Part shown: positions 44,553 to 55,573 of the stretch, piece after piece
Position numbering within the stretch: the first letter of the stretch is position 1
Layout of the letters: each line of letters opens with the position of its first letter
Origin: Phytophthora sp. 'mugwort'
Lineage: Eukaryota; Oomycota; Peronosporomycetes; Peronosporales; Peronosporaceae
DNA: 64,000 bases
Direction of reading: 5' to 3'
Assembly (NCBI GenBank): GCA_033558025.1
Contig: JAUCEF010000006.1
Coordinates: 2,294,001-2,358,000 of the forward strand
Notes under the pieces: model-generated
What the model was told of the DNA's origin: nothing
Databases searched by the model: none
Seen by the model: only the letters and a program-made list of their open reading frames with translations
Translations under genes and position numbers: made by a program

Positions 44553-45717
44553 ATGTCGAGTTCCTAAGTCTCTTGAAAGCTTGATGTGTCTCTCACGACG
44601 TCTTACTACCCCTTTGGCCATTTAGTAATAAATGTTGACCTCCCCAATGACCACTTTTCCTCCTTCCCGCTATTTTCATTTTAGTTTGTACTACGAAGTA
44701 GTATCGATATCCTAACAGCGATGTGATAATCGATTGTTAGCTTGGAGCTCTGGAATAGTTAAGGAAGGACAATTACTGCCATAGCACCTGCTTTTGACAC
44801 AACTCCTGAGCCCACTCGTTTTTCTCGTCGCAGTGGGCAATTAATTTGATATTACATGCAGGGATTCACCGTTATTTCCGTTTTCCTTCTCGTTATCCAT
44901 ATCGTCAATCAAAAAGTAGAATTATGTCTGCTGCTTTCGTGGAGAGTGCTTGGACATTACAATAAAGAAATGTACAAGCTGGTTTACAGATCAATAAGAA
45001 ATATATTCTGATCTGAGAACAATAATAAAGAAATGAGGAATACATTTTGTATTGAGCATTCGCTGCTAGCGCCGCCCTAGTTTTCGTTAGTATCATCAAT
45101 GAATGAAATGGAAAAAGAACGCGCTGACAGCGGTATCTTTGAAGATCATTGGACGTCAAGAACTAAACAGAAAAAGATTTGGTCCAAATGTTAATTTTTA
45201 AACAAGTTCGTTTTGTTTAAATGGATGCTGAAGTATTAAATGTCCGTGAATAACCATAAGATAATAATATTATTATTACATTACAAGTAATAGTAATAGT
45301 TTTCAGGCACATCCTTCGTACTCATCGGCTCCGTCAGACTCAGTTGATAAGCTGGCCCCTTCTTCAAAGCTCTTGGCGACTAGAGCTTGTGAAAAATGCA
45401 AATCTAAATGCAATGGCCTTTCGAGGAGGTATTGAGAGAGATGGGTTACATGGCAAAACAGCATGTAACTACAGAGATGGGCCTCTGTATAGGAATGTGC
45501 AGCAATGTCATGCTTATAGAGGGGTTTGCCTATTTAATACTACTAGTACTATTTAGTAATACAATGCATGTGTATTTATAGTTGCTGACTGGTCAGTATA
45601 CACTAGACGTAAGCAAAATTGTATGCGCCATCTCGTATAGCTACCATCGCCTGCTTCATTACTCAATTTGCTGTCAAGCACTCAAGCCTTAGGACATCCA
45701 CTCGAAGCACAATCAAA
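44553..45717. other. AT-rich intergenic, no gene seen
   Basis: Short frames only. The last part should hold the promoter of the gene at 45718. Confidence 0.55.
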
Positions 45718-46118
45718 ATGGTCTACACGATCGTTTGCCACCTGCACGCTAAAGAAGGCAAGGACGTCGAGGAGAAGATCCACAACAAGCTTGTCGAGGC
45801 CTCGCAGACCTACATGAAGGACGCCGAGGTCATCGGCTGGCACGTCATGCAGGACCACGTTGACACCCGCAAGTGGACCATCGTGGAGCGCTACGAACGT
45901 CAAAGCGTACGTGGAGAAATAGTATGTTTTATATTGTGTATAGTGGCATGGAACCTGACTTGATATCGTTGTTGTGGTTTGAGCAGAGTGTGAAAATCCA
46001 CATAGCGAACCCGTATTACGCTGAGTTCGGAGTCTACATGGGACAGCTTCTGGATCAGCCGCTGGAGATGCGCCAGTTCAACGAGCTGGACACGAGTAAG
46101 CCCGTTCATGTTGAGTAA
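45718..46118 (+). CDS. ABM-type small protein, intron-containing subtype (right)
   Basis: Exons 45718-45906 and 45987-46118 give 106 aa: MVYTIVCHLHAKEGKDVEEK, then IGWHVMQDHVDTRKWTIVER, KIHIANPYYAEFGVYMGQLL and FNELDTSKPVHVE. The intron is at codon 63, phase 0, the same place as in 13285-13678, its mirror-position counterpart. It keeps the full C-terminus that the left copy has lost. Confidence 0.85.
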
Positions 46119-46682
46119 GTGTTATGAGGCAGCTATGACGAGCTGGCACTGCGCCGCGCAGGTCTGCTGATAGAGAGCTCGGTGCGTGGGTTGGCTTATG
46201 TCAACACTGTGCAAACGAGGCTATAGCTCGTAGCCTATGTGTACAGTAACCACGATATAGCGGAAATTAAGTTGAATGACAAACGCTGTTTCCGAGTAAA
46301 CTTGTGATGGTGTAGGCTCCAATTGTCTGTCGTCACGGACATGTAAAGTATCCAGTGTGTCAGTCATCGAAAGGCATAACAGTCGCGGAGTGCGCCACCT
46401 ATCAGAGAGAGCAACAAGTTTGCCACGTTGCCAACGACACAGAAATTATTGGGCACGTTAAAGTATTCCGTGCTCATTTGAATTACAGCTTCTGCATGTA
46501 GTTCTACAGTTCGTCGGTCTACGAGCTCGTCTGGAAGAGATTCAGAGACAAGGCGGCTTGAAGATTATCCGAAGAACCGAAGCTTGCCACTATCTGCCGC
46601 CGCGATACAATACCAGCGTCACGCAACGATTCATTTCAGCATTTGCTGCTCGTCCCTGTCGCAGGCCGCAGCATACAGTCGT
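46119..46682. other. Intergenic, no gene seen
   Basis: No coding motif or obvious repeat. Confidence 0.55.
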
Positions 46683-47105
46683 TTAAAGCTCCTTGAACTG
46701 GTGCACGTCTAGGCTCTGCTGGCCGTTCTCCAGCAGCGCTATCAAGGCGCCAGCGTATGCCTTGTAGTCCAGGTGCTCGCGGTGCTTCGCCACGCTCTGT
46801 TTTAACCGACAGCAGCAGCATTTAACCCGGTCAGTCTACTAATCACTACCGACACTGTTGGAGTCCCTCCTCTTCAATGCACAGCGCCTACGTCGAAATG
46901 GAACCAATGATTGGGATACGTACGCTGTCCTGGTCGCAGCGCTCGACGATGGTCCACTTGCGCGAATCGCTGGTGTTCTGCATAGGGTGCCATCTGAGGA
47001 CACCGGCATCCTTGGAGTACGTCTGCGGGCCTCGGCCAGCTTGGCGCGCAGCTGGTCCTCGACGCCGTCCTTGGCGTGCAGGTTAACGACAATGGTGAAG
47101 ACCAT
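46683..47105 (-). pseudogene. ABM-type gene with one-base deletion (left of third pair)
   Basis: The start at 47105 reads MVFTIVVNLHAKDGVEDQLR and AKLAEA. One base is then missing compared with the paralogues (GAGGCC-CGCAGACG), and the rest follows in another frame: QTYSKDAGVLRWHPMQNTSD, SRKWTIVERCDQDS, donor GTACGT. Exon 2 gives SVAKHREHLDYKAYAGALIA and ends HQFKEL with stop at 46683. The intron position matches the intron-containing subtype, but the sequence is the most diverged in the window. Confidence 0.75.
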
Positions 47106-47371
47106 GATTTTCTAGTAGTGATGGCGGTTGGGAAATCGAGAGTGAATTCGCAAGTGAGTGAGGCGGACGACGTTGGCCTAGACCTGCCTCGAGGTGGTAA
47201 GGATGTCGTGCTGCGGGATGGGAGTCTGTCCCTTCGACGCCTACGAGTCTGTTGCAGTGGCAGGACGCCAAGGATACGTACGTCACTTCAATCTGGTTCT
47301 CTCGAAACCCGACTGCGCGGGGAAAACTGTTTATGATTCTGCGTAATCCGTCGCGATCGGGTCGGTTTTCC
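46690..47371 (+). repeat. Left arm of the 46.7-48.35 kb inverted duplication
   Basis: Mirror of about 47621-48350. Mirrored coordinates add to 95037 around the start codons. The spacer between the arms is only about 250 bp. Confidence 0.85.
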
Positions 47372-47620
47372 TGCAGGTTTAATGTCGAATGGGGAAACGA
47401 ACGGCCGACGGGAGCTTGGCGTGCGAGCCGTCAAGTAATTATCGCAACAAGCAGACAACGAATGGGTTTAGTACAGACGACCTTGAAGTTGATTGCCGAG
47501 CTCGAAAGCTCAGGATACTGGTGACTGAACCAGATATTAGCTTCTGTTGGATGACATCAAGACCGGGGTCCGCAGCAACAAGCAAACACAGAGACTGTCG
47601 CTCATCCGACATTAACCGGC

Positions 47621-48350
47621 AGGTAGACCAACCCGATCGCGACGGATTACGCAGAATCATAAACAGTTTTCCCCGCGCAGTCGGGTTTCGAGAGAACCAG
47701 ATTGAAGTGACGTACGTATCCTTGGCGTCCTGCCACTGAACCAGATTGAAGTGACGTACGTATCCTTGGCGTCCTGCCACTGCAACAGACTCGTAGGCGT
47801 CGAAGGGACAGACTCCCATCCCGCAGCACGACATCCTTACCACCTCGAGGCAGGTCTAGGCCAACGTCGTCCGCCTCACTCACTTGCGAATTCACTCTCG
47901 ATTTCCCAACCGCCATCACTACTAGAAAATCATGGTCTTCACCATTGTCGTTAACCTGCACGCCAAGGACGGCGTCGAGGACCAGCTGCGCGCCAAGCTG
48001 GCCGAGGCCCGCAGACGTACTCCAAGGATGCCGGTGTCCTCAGATGGCACCCTATGCAGAACACCAGCGATTCGCGCAAGTGGACCATCGTCGAGCGCGC
48101 GACCAGGACAACGTACGTATCCTAATTATTGGTTCCATTTCGACGTAGGCGCTGTGCATTGAAGAGGAGGGACTCCAACAGTGTCGGTAGTGATTAGTAG
48201 ACTGGCCGGGTTAAATGCTGCTGCTGTCGGTTAAAACAGAGCGTGGCGAAGCACCGCGAGCATCCGGACTACAAGGCATTCGCTGGCGCCTTGATAGCGC
48301 TGCTGGAGAACGGCCAGCAGAGCCTAGACGTGCACCAGTTCAAAGCGCTG
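47621..48350 (-). repeat. Right arm of the 46.7-48.35 kb inverted duplication
   Basis: Mirror of the left arm with an added tandem duplication at 47697-47781 and several substitutions. Confidence 0.85.
47697..47781. repeat. About 41-bp tandem duplication in the right arm
   Basis: ACCAGATTGAAGTGACGTAC(GTATCCTTGGCGTCCTGCCACTG) is present twice. The left arm has one copy (47257-47300), so the expansion came after the inversion-duplication. Confidence 0.85.
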
Positions 48351-48353
48351 TAG
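47932..48353 (+). pseudogene. ABM-type gene with two frame lesions (right of third pair)
   Basis: Same start and the same missing base as 46683-47105, so that lesion predates the duplication. A further deletion (GAGCGC-GCGACCAG against GAGCGCTGCGACCAG) adds a second frame break. The C-terminus is changed to HQFKAL before the stop at 48351-48353. Confidence 0.75.
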
Positions 48354-48627
48354 ACGCCGCGACGGGGTCGATCAGCATAGACGCCGAGATTCGTGGCGCT
48401 GGTAGGACGACGGACAAGCGTATCTCCTGCACTCGACGAATGCATACTCAAGTACTGTACAACGAACATCGAGCTAGAAGCCGTAATTCAAACGAATACG
48501 GATGCGCTTAGCGAGGCCAGACTACTGTATATGGTTGATGAAGACTAACACCCAGCGCCGTATCATCTAGGCTCGTAGTTAATACTGGTACGTCGCGTTT
48601 TATAGCAGTTTTGAACTTTTCGAGGCA

Positions 48628-50259
48628 TTATGGTGCGATATGGTCGGTGCGGACGTTCCAGAACCGTTGCATGAAGTCTCCAATCCCTGGCCGAATATTT
48701 TGGTTTGGATCTAGCACGGTGTCCACTTGGGCTGCGATTAGCGTCACGTCTGGGCGAAACAAGCGAAGCCATATATTAGTCCGAGGAACACCCCGATGGG
48801 TAATACATTAATACATAGCTCATGCCTCACCTGGATAGTTTTGAAACACAGTCTGGAGACCTTCAAACGAGCTAATAACCGTCACGAAATAAATATTCTT
48901 GGCGGGTATCTGCTTTTCGTGCACAAGATGATGCAAAACTCCACATGCCTCGTTCCCTGTAGCGCATTGGATGTCAAGAAGTAACACGACTTGAGCAGGA
49001 CTAACTGTGGGTAACTGGGCGTGAATGGTAGGCGACATCCCGTTGTCGTCTCTTATTCTTGCTTCAATAGAAACCACGCCGGTGGGTGATGTTGGACTGA
49101 CGCTGGAGAAGGCGCGCAGCAGCACCATGCCCTTGTCCTCCATGGAGACGCCGCAGATGTCTCGCTCGTCCAGACATTTGGTCGCGTGGCACACGTCTCC
49201 AAACTGGTTCTTGATCTGGACATCCTCATGAGGCAGGCAGGTCAGTGCCTCTTCGATCAGAAGACGAACGAGTCGTGTGGCTCGCTGTTGGAATACAACC
49301 ATGCTGATGTTTTCGTCCCTCAGAGCCGCGATCAAATTACGACACGGATAAGAGTACGTCGACGCCTCGTGAACAAGGAACGATTGGGTTGCAACCGGGC
49401 TGCTGACTATTTCCTCGAATGGAGACCACAGGGCGTGGGTTAATGGTTGTTTATGATGATGATCCCCCAGCGACGACAGGCTTGATTCGTCCGCATCATG
49501 TCTTGTGACAGAGTCCTCGCGCGGACTCTCCTCCGTATGAATTGATATTGTGGATACGTCTGGGTAGACTGTAATCGACTCAGGTATAAGCCCAGCTGGG
49601 CTTGTATCGTTGTTTACTGCCGGCTGGTAGGCCAAGCGTGTACTTGACATTTTGCTGCGCGGCATCTTTGTCTTTGGGTGTTTGGCCTCGTGGTTGCGAC
49701 TTCCTCGTGTGAGCACTTCCCACCGGTTCTTGTACAGGTTGCAAATGGCAGCACGACTAACACGGAATTCTCTTGCCAGGGTTACCTGCTTTTCGCCGCC
49801 ATCAATTCGCGCGATAATCTCTCGGCGGTCGCCCTCGCTCAAGTACCTTGATGTGCGCTCACGACGGGGGGTACTCGGCTGTAACGCTTCGTCTACAAGG
49901 TCGGTATCCTTAGAGAACGCTGTAGACGAAAATGATAACCCCTTGGAAATGATAAGAGGGCTGCCCTGCTCTTGAGCTTGATAAATACTATCGAGCCGCG
50001 AGAACGACACCGTCTTTGGTCCTTTATCGTGTGAGACTTGTAAAGGGGGCTGCTTCCGCTTGAGCTGCTCGTTCTTAAGCTGGTGAGGTGTCGGAGGACC
50101 AGGACTTCCAGCCGAGAACGCGCCTTCGATGCTGTTGCGCCGCTTCTTGACTCCCATGTTACTGTTTATGCCGGTGGAAGTCGTACTAAAGGAAGAAGAC
50201 GCGGGCAGATAGGAAGAAAGCTGGGGGAGAGCGGCCACACACGGCTCCAGGACCATCAA
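48628..50259 (-). CDS. HTH domain fused to uracil-phosphoribosyltransferase-like domain
   Basis: Exons 50259-48831 and 48749-48628 give 516 aa. Residues ~1-130 are Ser/Pro-rich. A helix-turn-helix of the Psq/CENP-B/transposase type follows at ~135-185 (YLSEGDRREIIARIDGGEKQ, REFRVSRAAICNLYKNRW). A polar linker leads to a UPRTase-like domain at ~300-516. This domain keeps the general order (IAALRDENISM, RLLIEEAL, SIEARIRDDNG), but the PRPP loop reads LLLDIQCATGNEACG instead of DPxLATGxT, and the uracil-binding PGxGDxGDR end reads RPGIGDFMQRFWN. It is therefore more likely a ligand-sensing or regulatory protein than an active salvage enzyme. A second Met at 50154 is possible. Confidence 0.82.
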
Positions 50260-51756
50260 GACGTCTTGACAAAGTTGATCTGCTAATTAACGCGAAAAAT
50301 TAGAGTGATCGAGTCTTCTTGTAGGGAATCCGGTTCCTTTTGCGGGGAGGTTTCTTCTTTGCTCAGTACGCGTCACGCGTCGAGTTGACTGAGCGGCCTG
50401 CAAGGGCGTCTCATCCGCTTTGGATTAACGGGCATCATTCGAGCACGAGTTTACTGCATACGGAGCTCTTACCAAGGTCCCTTGTACCTGTACGTACATG
50501 CCTACTACATGTAGTACTGTACCAGTCTTGCGATGTACTGTAAACATTGATGTGTGCGCCCTAAACGAGGAATCCGGTTCCGCCCCGCAGCTGGTTGCAG
50601 TTGCTTATACAGGATCTTCCCCGACTGCCTCGTCGCCGTCGTCAAGCCTCGGGACTTAACGCGTGTTCCTAGTGAAATGCGTGCTGCAATGCACCATGAG
50701 TTCGGCTGAGAATGGAGTTGTCCCAACAACGATAAACCGGCTTTGGTCTCTCGCGAAGCAGCCGTGGAGACAAAAAACGCCAAGTAACCTTAAGTTAACA
50801 CGATTGCGTCGCTCTGACGGCATCGAACGGACCGTAGTGTGGACCATCTCTCTCGCAACTGGATTTAAAGCCTCGAGCTCCCGCGAAGCAGCGTTGGATT
50901 CTACTGTACAGTACCAAAGGTCGTTGCTCATGCAGTTCGCGTCAGCCACTCACTGTGATTGCAGACCGCGACTCTCGCCAGCACAAAACTACAACTCCAT
51001 TTTTCGGCGGTGGACTTACCAGTACAACCTAAGACCTTCCGGTAGAGAAGCTTATCAGGTGTGGTTGGTCACCAATTAGGCTCATACCTCCAATCTTTTC
51101 TTCCCGTTTCAACTTGCATTAGGGTGTACAAGTTCAACGTGTGCGTTCTCCGGATCTCATCAATGTGTGTGTGTGTTTTTTTCTCCTTCGGCTGTCGCTT
51201 GGTGACGTTGGCAGCATCAGCAGATCCGACGTCGGTAGCTCCTGGTCAACTTTGCAGTTACCTGTACCGGAATTTCCAGTTCCTGCTGCAACCACAGTCT
51301 ACAGCCTACCGACTGCCAACTTGATTGAGGAAACTGGTCTCGTCCATACCTCGGCATGAATGAACAATGATCTGCAGTTTCCGTGCAGGCCGCCGTACGA
51401 CAACACGGTGGCCAGCGTCGATTTAAACAATTATTAAAATAATACGAAGTACTATTAACACTATTAATAATAATAAGTGTTATTAATACTGAAGTATTAA
51501 TTAAGAGGGAACTTGAAATTTTCGTTGTGAAGTGCGTATCCTCCCGGTACCGGTACACACTGAGTTTAACGCTGTAAATGTACTAGCGTACGATGACTAG
51601 AAAGAGGTGCTATTGTATACCATAGTATAACTTCAATAATGTGAACATCACAATTATGACTGCTCTAACAACGCCAACAGCAAGCAGCACGGACAGCCCG
51701 GCCAATTGTGCTATCATGTGGAGGTCGCGTTGATGGTCTTGTGTCCAACCGCTTAC
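50260..51756. other. Intergenic, no gene recognised
   Basis: Short frames without motifs. GAATCCGGTTCC occurs twice (50328, 50569), and there is an AT-rich stretch at 51420-51510. Confidence 0.5.
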
Positions 51757-51963
51757 CCCAACTCGTTGAATTGATGGATCTCCAGCTCCTTTGCCACGAG
51801 CGCTTCATGTATTCAATGAACTCGTAGTATAGAACTCAGTTTCGTGGGTCTTCAAGTAAATACCTTCGTGTCGTTTACCTACACCTGGAATGCCTCTACA
51901 ATACAAGTATCACTTAGGACAAGTATCACTTGTCCTCGTGTGCCTTCACGTGCCACGTAACTC
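51757..51963 (-). pseudogene. ABM-type relic next to the second sphingomyelinase-like gene
   Basis: The right part reads WHVKAHEDK (compare WHVMQDHxDPRK). After a degraded intron-like gap the left part reads EFIEYMKALVAKELEIHQFN-EL (compare PYYAEFGVYMGQLLDQPLEMRQFNEL). Stops and frame changes occur throughout. Confidence 0.65.
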
Positions 51964-52149
51964 ACATAAATCATTGTACTGTATACCCTTCTTAGCGATT
52001 ACTCCTGTCTTTCATCAGCAAGTTTAGGAATATCGCGGGCGATACCATCCATAATAGATTATGAGCCAAGCAACGTTGGTCTTTATGCATTGTCGTTCGT
52101 TCAACCTGATCGTGGCCACATTTGGATTTGTGCTACGAGTCGCTTTTCG

Positions 52150-53982
52150 TCATACCATCGCTGCAAAATGAACGCGCTGACGTTGCAAGAGCTTGGAAGC
52201 CTCTTGGTCGCCACCTCGACGACAGACTCTGGAAGCAACCAGTACAAACGCGGCAGTTGCGGCCATCCCGCCCAAGATAATGGCAGCCGACGCGAACAAT
52301 AGCGATCCCCCAGACGAAGAAATGGAGTGTTGAATAACAGAAGAGCCCTTCGACTTTGACGCCGTAGTGGACGCCACACAGGACTTGAAACCTGCCACTG
52401 ACGACCACCAGTACAGAGAGCACAACCACTCGGCTTGGCACGCGGCGTCCAAACACGAGGATTGGAGACGTGACTGCGCCTTCGAGTTGAAGTAATATTG
52501 CTCCAGCAGTTTTGCGTCCGCTGCTGCACGTGCCACAAAGCGTGTAATCTCCGATGTGTTCAAGGAACTGACGCCGTATTCCGTACTTGCTTGGAAGAGC
52601 GCCTTCCAATCAACGGCTTGGGTAGTCGAGGAGATGTTGCCACCGTAGACTGAAAAGTCGAGAATGTCGTACGTCACAGCGTCAAAGTCCCAGACCATAA
52701 ACGCGGGGTTATTGGAAAAGATGGGAGAAATTGCCGCCACCATGAACAGCGGCACGAGTTCCGAGCTGTCCGCATAATCGTCACCCACAGTCACACCTGC
52801 CTGTTGAAATTGCGCCCTCAAGCTGCTGGAAAGAGGCAGTCGGAACTCGATGCTGTGCACGTGGCCGAACAACTGCGCCTTGATGATGTCCGTGTACTGA
52901 CTTACGATTTGTTTGTATGTCTTGATGTACGTCTCGTTCCACATGGGCGAGCCACTGTACGAGTCGATAATAGGCGGAATGTGACCAACAATGTACGCCA
53001 ACTTGCCAGCATCGCGCAACTCAGATAGCGAAGTATTGAGCCACTTGAACTGCCCGAACGGATCTGGCATATTGGAGGTATCGGGTAGGTGATGTGGCTG
53101 CAAGAACGTACATGACACAATGTTAGCTATTTTTTTTACGATGAACGGAGAACTCTAAATCGAGGGGACTTACCGAGTACGGCAGCGTGTTTAGTGTGAG
53201 CACGATCAGGTTTTCGTCGAGAGCGTACGCCAAAAATCCGCGGCGGTTGAACCAGTCGAGGTTTGACTTGGACATGGTGTTATTCCACGCCCCGGATATT
53301 AATGCGATCATCGGATTCTCCTCCGTCTCCGGGTTTGTCACGTTCATGGTGTAGTCAGGACCTGCACGTTTCCATCACAATCGTTAATAAATTCGTCAAC
53401 AACCTCACAAGCGACCCTCCACCACTTACTTGTGTCAGCATTGCCAATGATCGCCGTAATGTCGAGCACCGTGCCATTGCCCGTAGCATCAGAGTAATAT
53501 TTGGCCATGAGCTCGACGTTTTCTTCGACAGCTTCAGCGAGATACTCGTTCGACAGTTCTCCATGCACCACATGGTCCCCCGTATAAAGGAAGAAGTCCG
53601 GATCGGGAAGCAGCTTCTTGGCGTAGTCTAGTGCCGACACCAATAGACTGATAGGTGCATCGTCACCATAGGCGACCGGGATCTGGGCCGAGTCACTGTC
53701 GTTAAAGGAGTTGGAAATGTTGAGGTGCACGTCCGAAAAGTGCAAAATGTGGCGTACAGTCACCTCTGTAGCGTTTTCATATGCAACGATGTCGTTGTCA
53801 TTGCTTGCTGCCGAATTGTCGGTGGTGGGGCTGTTGGTCTCGGTAAAGTCATCTGAAGAAGTTGAAGCAGTTAAAGTGACGAGAATCGCGATCGTCGCGA
53901 GTACAAGCCAAACTGCGCAACGCATGAGCACTAAGGAGCAACTCGCTTGCTGTCGGTGGTGGATTTGTCGGAATGAATTCAT
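52150..53982 (-). CDS. Acid sphingomyelinase-like metallophosphoesterase, copy 2
   Basis: Exons 53982-53430, 53361-53174 and 53097-52150 give 562 aa. A signal-anchor or signal peptide (VWLVLATIAILVTLTAS) precedes an Asn/Thr/Ser-rich region and the metallophosphatase motifs SDVHLN, YTGDHVV, IGNADTS, GHIPPI and GHVHSIEFRL. A Cys-rich C-terminus and a membrane helix (~residue 510-535) follow. Several N-glycosylation sites are visible. It has both introns of copy 1 at the same positions and phases and the same GNAD change. It points toward copy 1 across the ABM and transposon region. A start at Met20 (53925) is also possible. Confidence 0.88.
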
Positions 53983-54481
53983 CTAGACAAGAATCGAGGC
54001 GTCGATGCTGGCGTCGTCCTAACATTTACGGCGCAAAATAGACAAGCTGGTGACATCAGGGGGACAATCTACTTGATTGAGTTCTCGTTGTGTGTGCCAC
54101 ACAACATATATCGTCTTCATGCACTTTTGCTCCCGCTCGTCGACGCAAGTACATGTACGATATCCGACAAGCCGAGGGTGATACTCTATTGCGGCTTTAG
54201 TAGTATCCTCGGTCTTGAGTGGGAATTGTAGTAACTACTGTAGTTACTGGAGTCCACAGCGGGCACTACGAGTACCTGCTCTCGGCTTGAATGGTACTGA
54301 TTTAAAGGTAATAGGGTACTGATAATCAAGGCCACTATTAACAAATTCCGTAGTAGGATTGGCTAATAATTTCCCTAATTGGATTGGCTAATAATTAAGA
54401 AGAATCGTTGGCTCACGCTGGTCGCCAAAGCCCGATTGTGAAGCCCTCAAGGTCATTTCTCAAAGAGGCAAACAGGTCGAG
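53983..54481. promoter_or_regulatory. Divergent intergenic region, sphingomyelinase-like / RPL23A
   Basis: It contains a repeated GGATTGGCTAATAATT word at 54357-54393 (CCAAT-box-like in inverse) shortly before the ribosomal gene. Confidence 0.4.
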
Positions 54482-55167
54482 ATGGCAAAGGTTACGAGCA
54501 CCCCCAAGACGTCGGCCGGCAAGTCGGCTGCCAAGCTGTCCAAGAAGGTGATCAAGGGCTCGCACGGCAAGGTGCTGAAGATCCGCACCAAAGTGCACTT
54601 CTACAAGCCAAAGACCCTGCAACTGGCTCGCGCCCCGCGTTACGCCCGCAAGGCCGTGCCGTCGCGCAACAAACTCGACAAGTACCGCATCATCAAGGCC
54701 CCGCTTACCACTGAGTCGGCCATGAAGAAGATTGAGGACAACAACACGCTCGTCTTCCTGGTGGACCTGCTGGCCAACAAGCGCCAGATCAAGGACGCCG
54801 TTAAGCAGCTGTACGACATCAAGGTCGCCAAGGTCAACACGCTCATCAGGTACACCACATCGCGTCGAGCTTTTGAGTTGCAGGACGGAGGGACCACTAT
54901 TAGAGAACCCCCTTGAGGTGCTGCACGTCTGGCCGTAGTCCTGATAGGGAAGTGCGGTGGCGTGGCCTCGAGGGGCGGCGGTCTCACGACTCAGATCCGC
55001 CGCTCTCCGTCCGATTTTGTTTAGACGTAGATACATGGAGCAAAGTGTGCTGACTGTATGATTTCTCTGTGTGTTTGTACAGACCCGATGGCCAGAAGAA
55101 GGCGTACGTGCGCCTGACCGCTGACTACGACGCTCTGGACGTGGCCAACCGCATTGGCGTGATCTAA
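54482..55167 (+). CDS. RPL23A: 60S ribosomal protein L23a (uL23)
   Basis: Exons 54482-54849 and 55083-55167 give 150 aa. A basic N-terminal extension is followed by the uL23 core: [40 protein letters not shown] and, across the junction, [20 protein letters not shown], ending DVANRIGVI. uL23 binds 25S rRNA at the peptide exit tunnel. The 233-bp intron is the longest in the window, as is common for ribosomal genes. Confidence 0.97.
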
Positions 55168-55573
55168 GCTGTCTAGTCTGACTAGGTAGTTTGCTCGGTC
55201 TTGCCGTGCTGCTAGGGAGCGCTCTTTGCCATCATCTTGAAGAAATATCAATACACGGCCGTCGCACTCTCGCCGAAAGGCTGAGGGAGCGGGCTTTCGT
55301 GTGCTAAAATGGCGGCCCTTGTCTTGCTTAATTTTGGTTCTGTATCGATGAAGGAGGGATTTTTCTCTGTGAGTGTAACAGTGAAGTAGGGATACGTTAG
55401 TCGAACTGTACCGACATCTACTACGCAGTTAAGTCGAAAGAGGGAAGCAAGCTAAGTGTTGTTCTATTCCACTAATCAGCCGTGCAACTCACACACAGAG
55501 CACACAGTCATTTGTGACTCGCTCGACAGCAGTGATCGAGCGGTGATATCGTTTTCAGAAGCTGCTACACAGC
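55168..55573. other. Convergent intergenic region
   Basis: 3' regions of RPL23A and striatin. Nothing else seen. Confidence 0.6.

Noticed and set aside
10325..55167. One intact inverted duplication of the whole block including PTH2 and RPL23A
   Set aside because: PTH2 occurs only on the left, RPL23A and the HTH-UPRT gene only on the right; only the sphingomyelinase-like and ABM genes are mirrored.
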